Source: Prinsepia uniflora (taxonomy: Eukaryota; Streptophyta; Magnoliopsida; Rosales; Rosaceae). From it: a stretch of 64,000 nucleotides of DNA. Shown piece after piece: positions 23,508-35,241 of this stretch (positions are counted from its first letter, which is position 1; each line of letters starts with the position of its first letter). A program made the translations under genes and the position numbers. The stretch spans positions 34,201,742 to 34,265,741 of the forward strand of contig CM064873.1 of assembly GCA_032719365.1 (NCBI GenBank), written 5' to 3'. Under the pieces are notes generated by a model. That model made no database searches, had not been told where the DNA came from, and saw nothing but the letters and a program-made list of their open reading frames with translations.

Positions 23508-26180
23508 ATTTAGGGTTCCTTTTAAAGTACGCTTAGAAGTTTGGGAAATTATGGGATTTGCGTAGGACTTTTGTGAAGTAGTTAGTAACCTCGTTATGGG
23601 ATTTGGACAGGTTCGGGAAAGCCGAGGATAGCGGAATGGCTAGGGACGACGTAAGTGTGCGTGTATCGAGGCGACGTCGGAATGGTCTGTGAGTGGACTT
23701 TGCTTCCTAACTCTTGATGCATGCATATATGTTTTTATATGTTTTCTATACTTGATTCTATGATTTGATTTATGATTGTGATGGTTTACGGTTTGTGCAC
23801 GTTTAACACCAATACCAGCGCCAACGCACTAACCATTTCGACCCTAAGCCGACATACGTCTTACCTCGCACCGCGTATCGAGCGACTAGCACCCTCAATC
23901 GCTGCTATCTACCGCCTCAAATTTACTATCACTATCGTATCCAGGTTGCTGACGGGTTGTTCCGCGTCGAGACATCACATCCACAGTAGCATCACACCAC
24001 CCAAGTCGACTAACCAACGATTCTGGGAACTAATCCTCGCGCAGAACACCCGAAACCTCGCTCTGATACCAATTGTCAGGACCCACCTCTAATCCCCCGG
24101 GATTAGGGGCTAAATCCCGATCTCGTCTAACTTACGCATGAAACGTAGGCTAAACTGACGTCCAACCTTCATGTGACACGTAAGTCGGACAAAGGATTCT
24201 CGATTCATCCGTACCGAAGCTTCCGGACTTCCCAGAGTGTGCCGAATCTACTGTGGATCGTGCGTGTGATGTCACCGTCTCTCTCGACCAACAGCCCGCG
24301 CCCCAACTGTAACAACCCGTCCCGAGAGCCGGGATTAGTAGAGTGATTAAGGTGTGATTAGTGAGGATAATCAGTGGTTAGGTGGTCCCGAAAGGTCCGG
24401 GAGCCTAGAATGACGATTTTGCCCCCGGTCCGGGCAAAAATGTTGACTTTTATTCGGGTGGTCAATTGGGTATTGGCCAGTGACCAGGACGTAGTTTAGG
24501 ATGTCACGAATCCGTAGGTAGGTGGCACGCCCGATTTCGACATCCGAGGAGGAAGTTGGGATGTTCGGAAGGTTGAGGGCATAACCGTAATTTGGGTAAC
24601 TTAGGGGGAATCGTTGACTTTTTGTACGAATGGGTTTTGGTAGGTTGACCTAGCATGGTTAGATAACCTTCGTCGTCCTGAGTTCGATGACAGGCGGCAC
24701 GTATTCATCGGACTTACGAAGCGAGAGTTACGGGTCTAGGAAGTTTTGACAAAACTGTAAAAATATGTTAAACATGAGGGTATTTTGGTCTTTTTGGCAT
24801 CTGGGGATTTGTGTAGAGAGAGAAAGCAAACTGGACGGCTGGGATTTAACCAGATGGGATAAGGGTTGAGTGGATGGTGACATGTGGCAAGGGACTAGAG
24901 GATTCTGGGAGAATCCTGTGTGTTCAGAGCCCAAATAATTGGGGTACACTCGTGCAAACCCGTGGTTGTTCTTCGACAAACACAGAGAAACAGAGAGAGC
25001 TTGTGAGGAGAAGTTGAGGATTGATCGTGGTAATTGACGAGTTCTGGTGAGTGAGGGAGGAACGGGAGACTGGAAGGAAGCTGGTGGTCGTGAATTGGTG
25101 GTGGAATCGTGCACGACGGCACGGCGGTGGTGCGGCAAAGTTTTTGGGGAAACAGGGAGACAGTGAGCGTTTGGTGGTGGCTACGCCGTGAGGTGGCTCA
25201 AACCACGACCGTGGGATGTTCAGGAGGTTGCAGGGAGGCCAACGAGCACCGTGGCACACGGCGGTGCGCACGGCAGCGCTGCAATCGAAGGGTAAGGTTT
25301 CGTGCTCTGTTTTTCCCGTAAACTTCTTCTGGAAAGTCGTGAGTCTGGGCTTAGAGTCGAGGATATTGGAGGTCAAGGTGATGTTTAGGGAGGTCCTAGG
25401 AGTGGTTTGTGGTGGTCGCCGTGACGGGGCGTACACGGCGGAGCTCAGTCGAAGTGGAGTACTCTGTTACTCTGTTTCGGCCGTGAACTTCAAACCCAAA
25501 GTCGTCGAGTTTGGGGCTGAGTCGACGGTATAGGGGGGTTGGTCTAGGTTCAGTAAGGCCCTAGGGATTGTCTGGTGTCGCCACTGTGACAGGAGGTGAC
25601 CGGAGCAGATGGATCGTGAAACAGGGGTTTGAGGGCTGTCTGGTTCGAGCTGGAATCGACGATGGTGGGACTGTGTCGAGGTTAGAGGAGTAGGGGAATG
25701 GATTCTTGGTGTCTGGACGAAGCCGTGGGTGGAAGAAGGGAAGGAAATGGTGACCGGACGGCGGAGAATGCTCCTCGCCGGTTCAATTCACGGCGGTCGG
25801 TTCAGCACAGTGAGGTCGAGGTTGATGATGCTACTGTAGCTGGCGCGTGAGGGCCACGCGCAGCCACTTTGGGCGGCGCGTGGGGGCGCGTGCGGCGGTG
25901 GTTGGGAAAACGGTCAACATGGTTTTTGGTCTAGGAGTTGTGGTGAGTTCAATGGAGTTGGTTTCGGGTCAATCGGACGTCGTTTGAGTTTAGTTCCGCG
26001 AGGGTGAAAGTTTAGGGTCCCGGGTTATTACGTTTAGGATTCGGGGAATTTTGAAGGAATGTAGGTGAACCTTCGTAGACGTGTTAATGACGTAATTTGG
26101 TGATTGTGAACAGGATCGGGATTTCCCGAGGAAGCCGAGGAACGTGCTGGACATTCGGGACGCGAGTAGGGCCCAGTACT

Positions 26181-27085
26181 GTGAGTGGACCCCTTTCTCT
26201 AAACTCAAGCATGCATAACTGTTTTCTATACTTATTTTATGGTTTTACTCATCATTCTATGTTTATCAAATATGTTGTGGTCGGTTTTACATTGTTGCAC
26301 GTTTTTCGAGAAATACGATATTTGGCACGTTTTACGAGGAATGTCGATTTCTGAGTAAAACGCCAGGGTTTTGGGATTTTTAAAGGATAACTAGTTTGAT
26401 TGTTTATAAAGGGATTTTGAAACCTGATTTGGTGATTAAATGATTTTCGAAAAGCGGACTTTGATTGTAAAGTTGGAAAGTGGATTCCGGATTTGGGTTC
26501 GGAATGACGGTTCTGGATGCCGGAAGAGCACCGGACCAGTGATTTCGGATTCGAGTTTGGATATGGAGTTGGAAAAGGTTTTCAAAAGGTTTTGGATTGG
26601 ATTTGCTGGATCTGGCTATTGGGTTTAAAGACCCGGATATATGTGGCGGGGGACCGGCCGGATTGGGTTTAAAGACCCGGATTGAGTTTAAAGACTCGGG
26701 AGTTTAAAGACTCGGATATATTGATATTTCCCCCGTAGGCCTTGAGTTTAAAGACTCGGATATGATTAAGGCCTGGATTGAGTTTAAAGACTCGGGAGTT
26801 TAAAGACTCGGAGAGGTCCAGCAGGTTTGATCGGGAAATGATGATTTGAGCTTTATGGTTTATGATACGGGTTTTTGATACTCATGCCATGATTTCCATC
26901 CCTGTTTATAGTGTTTCTGTTTCTTATGATGTTTTATGAGATTTGAGTTAGACCTGTGTTATTAACTGTTGGTTATGCATGTGGTTTTCAAAACGGAGGG
27001 TTAAATTCAGTTTTCTAATAAATGATTTTAGAACTTCTCTTCTATTATGGTCCACTCACATGTTCTGTTTTAACTTGCCCTCCAG
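26181..27085 (+). other. Predicted LTR intron 2 in solo LTR S2
   Basis: A 67-nt exon candidate (26114-26180) starts after GTGAACAG and ends at a GTGAGTGG donor. The acceptor is GCCCTCCAG. GGTCCACTCACA at 27049-27060 complements the donor block. Confidence 0.5.
26622..26812 (+). repeat. TTTAAAGACYCGG cluster in S2
   Basis: Repeated gtttaaagactcgg and gtttaaagacccgg motifs at the same relative place as in the other LTRs. Confidence 0.8.
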
Positions 27086-28942
27086 GTTGTGGAGCTAGCG
27101 CGGGGTCTTGACGTCGAGGCAGTGTCCGAGGCATAGAAGTGACGTGAGGGATCCCGGAATAGTTCAAAGTCTTCCGCGTGCATGTAATTTATCGGTTTTT
27201 AGTTCCTTGTATTTTTGTACTATGCTCTGTAAAGGATAACTTCGGGATATTTTGTTTAATTACTCCTGCGTCTGACTGGGTTTGAGTGAGTTTTACTTGG
27301 GTGTTGTGTCGGGGAGTCAGACGGGAGCGGGATTTACCTCGGGTTTCGGGGTGAAACCGGGGTGGGTCCTGACACCAACAACCTGGAGGGTATCGAAAAC
27401 ATGAAAAGACTGTGAGTGGATAAAAATAAAGTTTAAGTTTAAAAACATTTCATAAAACAATGACATTTATACCCTCCGTTTCAAAACCAATAGATTCGTT
27501 ACAACGAGTAGACTAAAAACCTAGTTGGAAGTTTTCCTAGAAACCACCGCACGTGCCTCCATGCGCCGCCCAAAGTGGCCGCGCGAGGGATTCACGCGCC
27601 TGAACAGTGAACACTGTTCATCTTCGTCTTCGATGGGTCGACCGGTCTGAACCGGCGTTCCCGGTTCCTCGCCGTTTTCCATCTATTTTTGTTCCTTTCA
27701 AACCCACTAGCTTCATCCTCTTCCTAGCAACTAATTCCACTACTAAAAACACAACATCACGGCCTTAATACTCACCTCCCAAGCTCGAACCAGAAACCCA
27801 GAAAAACCCTGTTTCTGTTCCCGGCCACCAGCTCCTCCTCCCAGCCTCGAATTGTTTTCCTAAGCTCAAAGACAACTCACTGGACTCCTAAAAACCCCTA
27901 AAACAGTTCGACTCAACCTCAAAACCCACGACTTTAAGTTTGAACCCAAACTGAAAAACAGAGCAAACAGGGGAAGGAAGAGCAATTACCTGCTGTCCGT
28001 GCTCCACCGCGAGCTCCGCCGTGTCCACTGGGTCCCTAAGGCTCCACTACGGTCCCTGACCACCACCAGCAGCCTCGATTGATCGATTACTCTGCACCAC
28101 CACCAAAACTCCCTCTCTGTTTTTCTGGTTTTTTTCCCCCCAACTCACACACTCAGTCACTCCCAATTCCTCTCAAACACGATCACACACTTCCTAACTC
28201 TCACTCAAACACAATAGAATCCCTCAACACTCACACATCCACTCAATTGGATCGCCTTCACCTCACTGTCTTCAGTCTCTGTTTTTCTTCCTTCGCACAA
28301 ACACGACTCACACACAACCCGTTTAATTGTACCGTGCAATTGCCTAGAACCCACTAGACATAGGGCACGTGTCACAATCCCATGGTCCCTCTCAAAATAT
28401 CCAATCACACACTGCACACTTGTCCTCATCTGCTTTACACAAATCCTAAGGCACCAAAAACACCAAAATGCCCATATGACTCAAAATTACCATTTTGTCC
28501 TTCGCCGTTCCAGACCCGTAACTTATTTGTTTTACGTCCGATGACCGCGTGCCGCCTGCCGTTGTACTCAGGACATCGAGACCTATCTAACGGCCCTCGA
28601 TCTACGTGAAAACCAAGCATCCAACAAATAGTCAACATTTTCCCCTATATAACCAAAATTACGGTAACGCCCTTAACCTTTCGAACACCATAACTTTTTC
28701 TCCGATTGTCCAAATCGGACGTGTCACCTGTCTACGGAGTCGTGACGTCCCGAACTACGTCACAGGCATCGGTCAATGCCCAATTGACAGCCCAAACTCA
28801 AAGTCAACTTTTTGCCCAAACTAGGGGCAAAATCGTCATTCTGCTCCCAAAGTCCCACAGTAACCAACTAACCACTGATTAGCCTCACTAATCCGTCACT
28901 AATCACTTCCTTAATCCTAGCTTCCGAGACGGGTCGTTACAT

Positions 28943-30219
28943 ATGATGTTGAGAACTTTGGGCGTCGTGATGATCGAGGATTGTGATGTTTGTGGTCGGT
29001 TGACGTACTGTTGGATCTGGATCGTGATTTCGATGGTCCAGATAGGTGGAGAGTTTATTACTCTTACTTGGATGTTTGAGTTGAGCAGGTTGGGACTGAA
29101 CTTCCTTTTGAGGTAAATCCCGTATGGTATATTACTCGGGCAAGTAGGGGTCCGACGAGATCGGATTTTGTCAGCCTTAGAGATGTGTGGATATTGTGAT
29201 TGGCTTCCCTATGAAGTCAATCGATTGTATTGTGGTAATCGGTTAAGCAGGTTACCGATAGGTTCGTGATTGGTGCGTCTCGGTAGACGAGAACGAGATT
29301 TCGGGTTTTGGAATCAGATTTCTAGATGACGATTCAGGATTCGATTTTGGAACTTGAAAGTGGAATTATGGATTTGGGTTCGGAATGGTCATTCCTAATA
29401 CTAGTTTACGGAATGATGATTTCGGATTTGAATTTGGAAATGGATAATGGGTTGGAGTTTTGTTGTGTCTAGTCCTGGATTGGACAGATGGACTCCATTA
29501 TTGAAACGTGTTTGGCTACGACCTAGATGGTCGTGTTGTCGTCGTCATTATTGTTGTAGTCTGGTTGGTAATGGATGTACGTAACTTGTGTGTTGTTCGA
29601 GGTACGATACCGGGCAGACTTGTGGTGCCTGGGGACGGTATATAGGTTATACCAGTGGTACGTTGGTGAACGTGTTGGTAGTCGGCTTAGTTCCGATACC
29701 ATTGGATACTGTGCACTGGGTCAGGGTATTTCTGATGGGTCTAGTTACACAAAGGTCCTGTGAGGTGTTGATAGATGTATACTCAGGTTGAGTGAGTTGG
29801 TGGTTGGTATAACCACAAGTGGGTATAATGTCAGTTTTCGACTGACGATTATCAAGTGGTGACAGTTTGTCGAAGGTGTCAGCGTGGATCGGTTAGTGAG
29901 ATTTGGTGACTCCCTGTGGGAGCAGATAGAAGGATAGATTGGTGATTGAGAAAGGAACCGTCGAGTTGTTGTGTCAACAAAATGGTAGATTTGACAAGTG
30001 GTGTCAGTTCGGAACGTGTGGTTTCTGTCATTCGACGTGGTCGAGTGTAGTCGATACGACGTGAGTACTAGTGGTACGTCTGGTCGCAGATGAGTATTGT
30101 TCTGGTTAGTTGGTGTACGAGTGTACACGTGTTGTGAGGTTTAGTTTGCTTTCCACGAGGTGGTTGTGGAATCAGTATAGTTGGAATTTCGAGGACAAAA
30201 ATAATTAAGGAGGGAAGGT
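28943..30219 (+). mobile_element. Element B internal domain, right part
   Basis: Starts tatgatgttgagaactttgg directly after the antisense LTR and runs to the polypurine tract. It is collinear with 13816-14950 of D, reversed. No coding domain is visible. Confidence 0.8.
30205..30219 (+). other. Polypurine tract of element B
   Basis: ttaaggagggaaggt abuts the TG of the 3' LTR at 30220. Confidence 0.88.
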
Positions 30220-33200
30220 TGTAACGACCCGTCCCGAATTCCAGGATTAGATTAGTGACTAATCACACTTAGTGAGGTTAATCCATGATTAGTTGGGCGA
30301 AATCGGACGAACGATGCAAAATGACCGTTTTGCCCCTAGGCGTGGGCAAAACATTGACTTTTCATTCGGACGGTCAAATGGACTTTGACCGATGACCGTG
30401 ACGTAGTTTGAGACGTTACGAGTTCATAGATAGGTGGCACGTTCAATTCCAACATTCGAGGAAGTAGTTATGACGTTCGGAAGTTTAAGAGCATTTTGGT
30501 AATTTTGGTTAAAAAGGGCAAAATGTTGACTTTTGGACTGGGAGGTCCGATGGCCGAGGGCCAATGACCGTTACGTAGATCGGGACGATACGAATCAATA
30601 GACAAGCGGCACGCCGAAATCTGACTTCGAATGGGAAAGTTATAGGTCACGGAAGGTCGATTTCACTATGCACGTACTTCGAGACGATGATGATTTGGCA
30701 ATATCTGATTGTGCAGATATTTTAAGTGGGACCCATGGATAAGTGACAAGTGTCACTCATCCCATTGGTCCAAACCCCTAAATTGTGGATCTACATAAAT
30801 AAATACTATTATAATTATTATTTTATAATTAATCTTTCAAACACTCAATCCTAGCCTTCCATTCTAATTAATCCCTCAAATCCTCACCATTCATTCATCC
30901 CATCTCTCTCTCATAAGATATCAACATTTCTTCTTTGTTTCTTCAAGCAAACCCGAAGCCATATCCATACCTCCATTCTCCATTTTCTTCAAACACAAAC
31001 ACCACACCTCACCATCATAAGAACCTTTGTGCTTGTATGTGACCGTGGGAAAGTGATGAGAGGTTGAGAGAGGAGCTGTGAGGCAGGGGACAGACGGCTG
31101 CCGCCATAGTCGGCGGCGATAACCCAGGTAAAACCCATAACCCGCGTATTTTCAAATTTAGAGGTTTTTGTTTTGGACGTTGTCACGAGTTTCTAATGAT
31201 GCTAACGTCATCTAAGGACCTAAATGAGTCGAATAGGATCGATCTCGAGGACTGGAACTGCCAGAATCGACGGCAAAGACGGGTTGCAGGCGGCCGGTTC
31301 GTCCATGGTGTTTTCAAGGTATGTTTTCGGTTGTTTTAGGTAGTTTTAAGTCGTGAATAAATGGTTAAGGTTGAGACATAGAGTTTAGGATTGAAAGGAA
31401 TGAAAATGGACCAAAAATGGGGGGTTTATAGCATTGAACCGGGATCACCGGTTCGGTTGGACCGAACCGGGTTGAACCGGTCTGAACTGGTTGACTCAAG
31501 GTTGATGGTGATGCTACAGTACCGCGCGTGAGGCCCACACGCAGTGGCTTCTAGGGGCGCGTGGCCCACATTTCTAGGATACTTTCAACACGTGAAATCT
31601 TCTATTCGATGTAACGAATATTTTGGGACTGGTTTCGTGTCGATCGGACACTGTTTCGATAATGTTAGGGGTATCAGAAGGTTTAGGATTGGGATTAAAA
31701 ATAGTTAAAAATTCGAAAAAATTATGGGGCTTCAATGAGAGGTTAATAAGGTAGTTAGTAACCTTTTATTATGATTTGGATAGGTTTGGGAGTCCCGGTG
31801 ATGGTGATTGGCTCGGGAGAGCCGTTTGGCACGCAAACCAGGGCAGCAGCATAGGACGGTCTGTGAGTGGGCCTTGATTTCTAAACTGTGATGCATGCAT
31901 AATGTTTTATATTGATTCTGAATGTGATTCTATGATGTTGATTTGGATATTGGTGAATTGTATGGTTTCACACATTTCGAGGTGATTTACGTGCTTGCAC
32001 GTAAATCGAGGTTTCCAGTTTTACACTGATTTTCCGTACTTATGGTTTTGGATATGATTTCATGAAATGGTTTTGGAATTGAAAAGGTAAACTCGGGTTC
32101 GAGACCCAATTTTTTTTGAAACCCTCGGACTCGAAGTCCTTTTAGTGACGTTCTCAGGCCGGAGGCCCAATTGATTCTTAAATCGATTTCGGATTTACAA
32201 ATATGGAATCAGGCACGAGACCCATTTGAATTACGTGCTCTCAGACTTGAGGTCCATTTGATTTAACGAGGCATCGGGCCGGAGGCCCTGTTGGTTTACG
32301 ATTCGGACCGGAGGTCCAGTTTGTATGTGGATTCGGGCCTAAGGCCCAGCTATGTGTTACAAATGGTTTTTATGGTTCATGACGGTTTATGGGAACCGAC
32401 ATGAACCCTTGAAATGGATTTATGGTTCATGACGGTTTATGGGAACCGGCATGAACCCTTGAAAGGATTTTATGGTTCATGACGGCTTATGAGGGCCGGG
32501 CATGAACCCTTGAAAGGTTTAAAGAATGATTTCAAAAGGTTTTTCGTATGCCATCCTTTATATATGATTGTCTCCTCCGGGGAGGGTCATTGGCCTAGGT
32601 GGACCCCGGAGTAGTCACGGAGCACTGACTGAGTGAAGTCGCCCCCTAGTTGGGTTCCTTACTCTCAGGAAGGCTATGGTTCGTAATCTCTAGGGAGGGT
32701 CATTGATCTACAGACATTGACCTGGGTGGACCCTGGAGAGACTTGGGTTTGAGACTCCGGTTAGCACGCGTGTAACTCTATATACCATGACAGGTTCGGT
32801 AATATGAAATATAATGGATAAACATGATTTCAATTGGTTTGGGAAATTGTGTTTTATGATGATAAATGGATTTGGACTGAGACCCCGCATATGTTTACTA
32901 TGTTATGGTTTTCTGTAAATGGTTTAGGCAGGAGCCCGTATGATTATGGTTGTTTAAACATATGTGATTGGATAAATGGTTTTACTATGCATGCATGCTT
33001 TTTAGTGAAAGGTATAAAGGTCTTTATAAAATGTTTTTACGAAACTTATTACTTTTTGTCCACTCACAGTCTTTCTATTTTTAATACCCTTCAGGTTGAA
33101 TACGGCGCAGACTGTAGCAGAAACCGAGATATCACAAACCTCCTTCGGATCCTGTTGTACTCTGGAAGCCTCCGGGCTAAAGGTTTTAATTTTTCCTGGT

Positions 33201-33273
33201 CTGACACTCTGTATCAGACGGGATCAAGGGCGTTCCTCGTTAATCCCGGGGCGATTGAGGACGGGTCCTGACA
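30220..33273 (+). repeat. 3' LTR of element B
   Basis: TGTAACGACCCGTCCCG to GGGTCCTGACA, 3054 bp, collinear with the 5' LTR. It has predicted donor AAG-GTATGT (31319), exon 31784-31862 (79 nt) and the repeats of about 55 bp (32366-32522). Confidence 0.9.
31863..33094 (+). other. Predicted LTR intron 2, element B 3' LTR
   Basis: GTGAGT donor and CCCTTCAG acceptor, 1232 bp. The preceding exon's acceptor is GGATAG here and GGACAG in the 5' LTR, so AG is retained. Confidence 0.5.
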
Positions 33274-35241
33274 GGTCATCCGGGCCTAGCCCAAAACATC
33301 GGAAAAGATTATTTAAACACCATCATCATCAAATCTCAGTGAAATCCAAAACACATTTTCATCCATCGGACCTGCTGGATCTATCGGAGTCTTTAAATTC
33401 CTGAGTCTTTAAACTCAATCCCGGCCAATCCGCTATCATCGAATTTTCCGAATCTGTCCAAATCTTATAATAAGGTCACTAACTACTTCATAATGATCAT
33501 ACTTAAGCCCCATAATTTTCCCGTATTTTTAACTATTTTTAACCGAGGCCTAAAACCTTCGGACAACCCGAAACCCCTCGAGACGATGTCCGATCGACTC
33601 GAAACCAGCGCCAAAATGTTCGTTACACCAAATACTTTAAAATTTGTGTTGATAAGCAGGGCTTGAGATGGATAAGAGACGTGACAGAGGAAAGTTGCAG
33701 AAAACCGGTTTGATCATGGCTCAAGAAGGTATCCCTTAGCCCTACTTATCCAACTAATCACCGATTACCTTCACTAATCTGTCATTAACCACTAATCTAA
33801 TCCCAGTTTACGGGACGGGTCGTTACAGACTGTTCCTCGAAAGGAGGGCCCACGCGCCCTCACGCGCTGTCCAAACACCCTGCGCGTGAGACCACAAGCA
33901 GTTATTGTTCACCGTCTTCTTCCCTTGATCAAACTGGTCCAACCCGATTCAGGCCAGCCCGGTCTAAACGAACCGGCGGTCCCAGTTCATCGGTCTATCT
34001 CCCTTAATTCCACCTCGTTTTCGACCATTTTAAGTCCTTTAATTCCCTTACATGAACACCCATCAATCTACAATCTTAAATCTTAAAACTAAAGCTTGTG
34101 AATTACCTGTCCAAGTTGAAAAAAACCGGCTTTGTTCGACTCCTAAGTCCGGCCACCCCAAACCTTCTCTGACCCCGGTTTTGGTCCCAAACATCCTCTG
34201 ATCATCTTGAGTTGCTCTCTCCCTTAGCCAAATCGTTCAACAAACGTCATATCAAAATTCACCATTGTTGAATTCATATTCAAGGTTTCAAAAGATGTCC
34301 GCTTACTGTCCATCTCAGGCCTCAACAGTGAGCTTGTTGGATTCCCCAGACCTCTAGTGACCTTTAGTAGCCCATACAATCGATCAATACTCGACAATTC
34401 ACCACGAACCAGTTGAAGTCCAACAGGGGAGTTCACAGATTTGGCCCTCCTCCAACCGCCACCGTGCACGACGGGCAACCACGACTCCACCACCTTAGTC
34501 CAGGTCGATTATCCCTTCATTTTTGCTCACATATCACTATCAATTGGGGATAGCTGGGGGTTTAAATTCCTCACCACCTTTGTTCTCTGTTTTTCCCTCG
34601 ACCCCCAAACCGTGCAACTAATGTTTAAAATCGTGTAAGGTACAATTGAGAGACTGTAGGTAGTTTCCACCACCATCCAGACCCAGCCACGCGTCAACAT
34701 CCCTGTGGCACCACCTCCAATAACAGCCAAGTGTCCACCTCTGAGTGGGCACAAATCCCAAGGCAGGAAATGTCCAGAAAACCCCTTAAGGACAAATTAC
34801 CATTTTGCCCTTCGTAATCCCTGACCCTTAACTCTATTTCCCAAACTCCAAATGAAACATGCCGCCTGTCGTCGGAATCAGGGACTCGAGACCTTCCTAA
34901 CGGTCCTTAAAATACGTGTAAGTGACTTGTCGTCCAAAAAGTCAACCATTTGCCCCTATTCCACCAAAATTACTAAAGTACCCTCGAACTTCCGAACGTC
35001 ATAACTTTTCCCTCGAATGTCGGAATCGGACGTGCCACCTGTCTATGAACTTGTGACGTTCTGAACTACAGCACGGTCATCGGTCAAAGTCCTTTTGACC
35101 ACCCGATCAAAAAGTCAACATTTTGCCCAATTTTGGGGTCAAAATCGTCATTTCGCACCTTCCGTCCAAATGCATCCAACTAATCACCTAATCCATCATT
35201 AACAACTAATCTAATCCCGATTCCCGGGACGGGTCATTACA
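33274..35241 (-). repeat. Element C 3' LTR, inner segment
   Basis: It resumes ggtcatccgggcc after element B and ends GGGTCATTACA at 35241, next to the antisense polypurine tract. Compared with the other C LTR it lacks about 0.75 kb at about 33424, which removes the predicted exon b donor and most of intron 2. It contains the same 178-bp TG...CA insertion (33650-33827) as the 5' LTR. Confidence 0.82.

Larger units (their letters stand above)
24308..27374 (+). mobile_element. Solo LTR S2
   Basis: A 3067-bp single LTR from TGTAACAACCCGTCCC to GGGTGGGTCCTGACA, with perfect target duplication ccaac at 24303-24307 and 27375-27379. Removing it restores the antisense LTR sequence reading cccgcgccccaacaacctgg. 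This is the deepest layer of the nest. Confidence 0.92.
23508..28942. mobile_element. Rearranged composite insertion in element B
   Basis: Three pieces lie in sequence: a plus-sense LTR middle fragment (about 23525-23806, with predicted exon and GTGAGTGG donor), an antisense internal fragment with its primer site (23807-24073, CTCTGATACCA at 24061-24071), and an antisense LTR (24074-28942) holding solo LTR S2. No target duplication is evident, and about 0.2 kb of B is missing compared with D. This points to a deletion or rearrangement during or after insertion. Confidence 0.65.
24074..28942 (-). repeat. Antisense 5' LTR with internal deletion, split by S2
   Basis: It starts TGTCAGGACCCACC and ends GACGGGTCGTTACA. 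Without S2 it is only about 1.8 kb. At about 27490 the U5 side jumps straight to sequence beyond predicted exon b, so most of intron 2 is deleted. The adjoining CTCTGATACCAAT on the left marks it as a 5' LTR. Confidence 0.75.
18551..33273 (+). mobile_element. Element B: LTR retrotransposon inserted in the 3' LTR of C
   Basis: LTRs of 3052 and 3054 bp (18551-21602 and 30220-33273), a perfect tRNA-Met primer site (21605-21616) and a polypurine tract (30205-30219) define it. The flanks read tgtca (18546-18550) and ggtca (33274-33278), a 5-bp target duplication with one change. The C 5' LTR shows the empty site as gctatgtcatccggg near 38475. The internal domain is 21603-23507 plus 28943-30219, interrupted by a rearranged younger block. 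No coding domain is seen. The two LTRs differ mostly by transitions, as expected for methylated heterochromatin. Confidence 0.9.

Noticed and set aside
24924..25436. 170-codon antisense frame in solo LTR S2
   Set aside because: It lies in GC-rich U3 sequence where stops are scarce by chance, and the related LTR S3 does not keep it.
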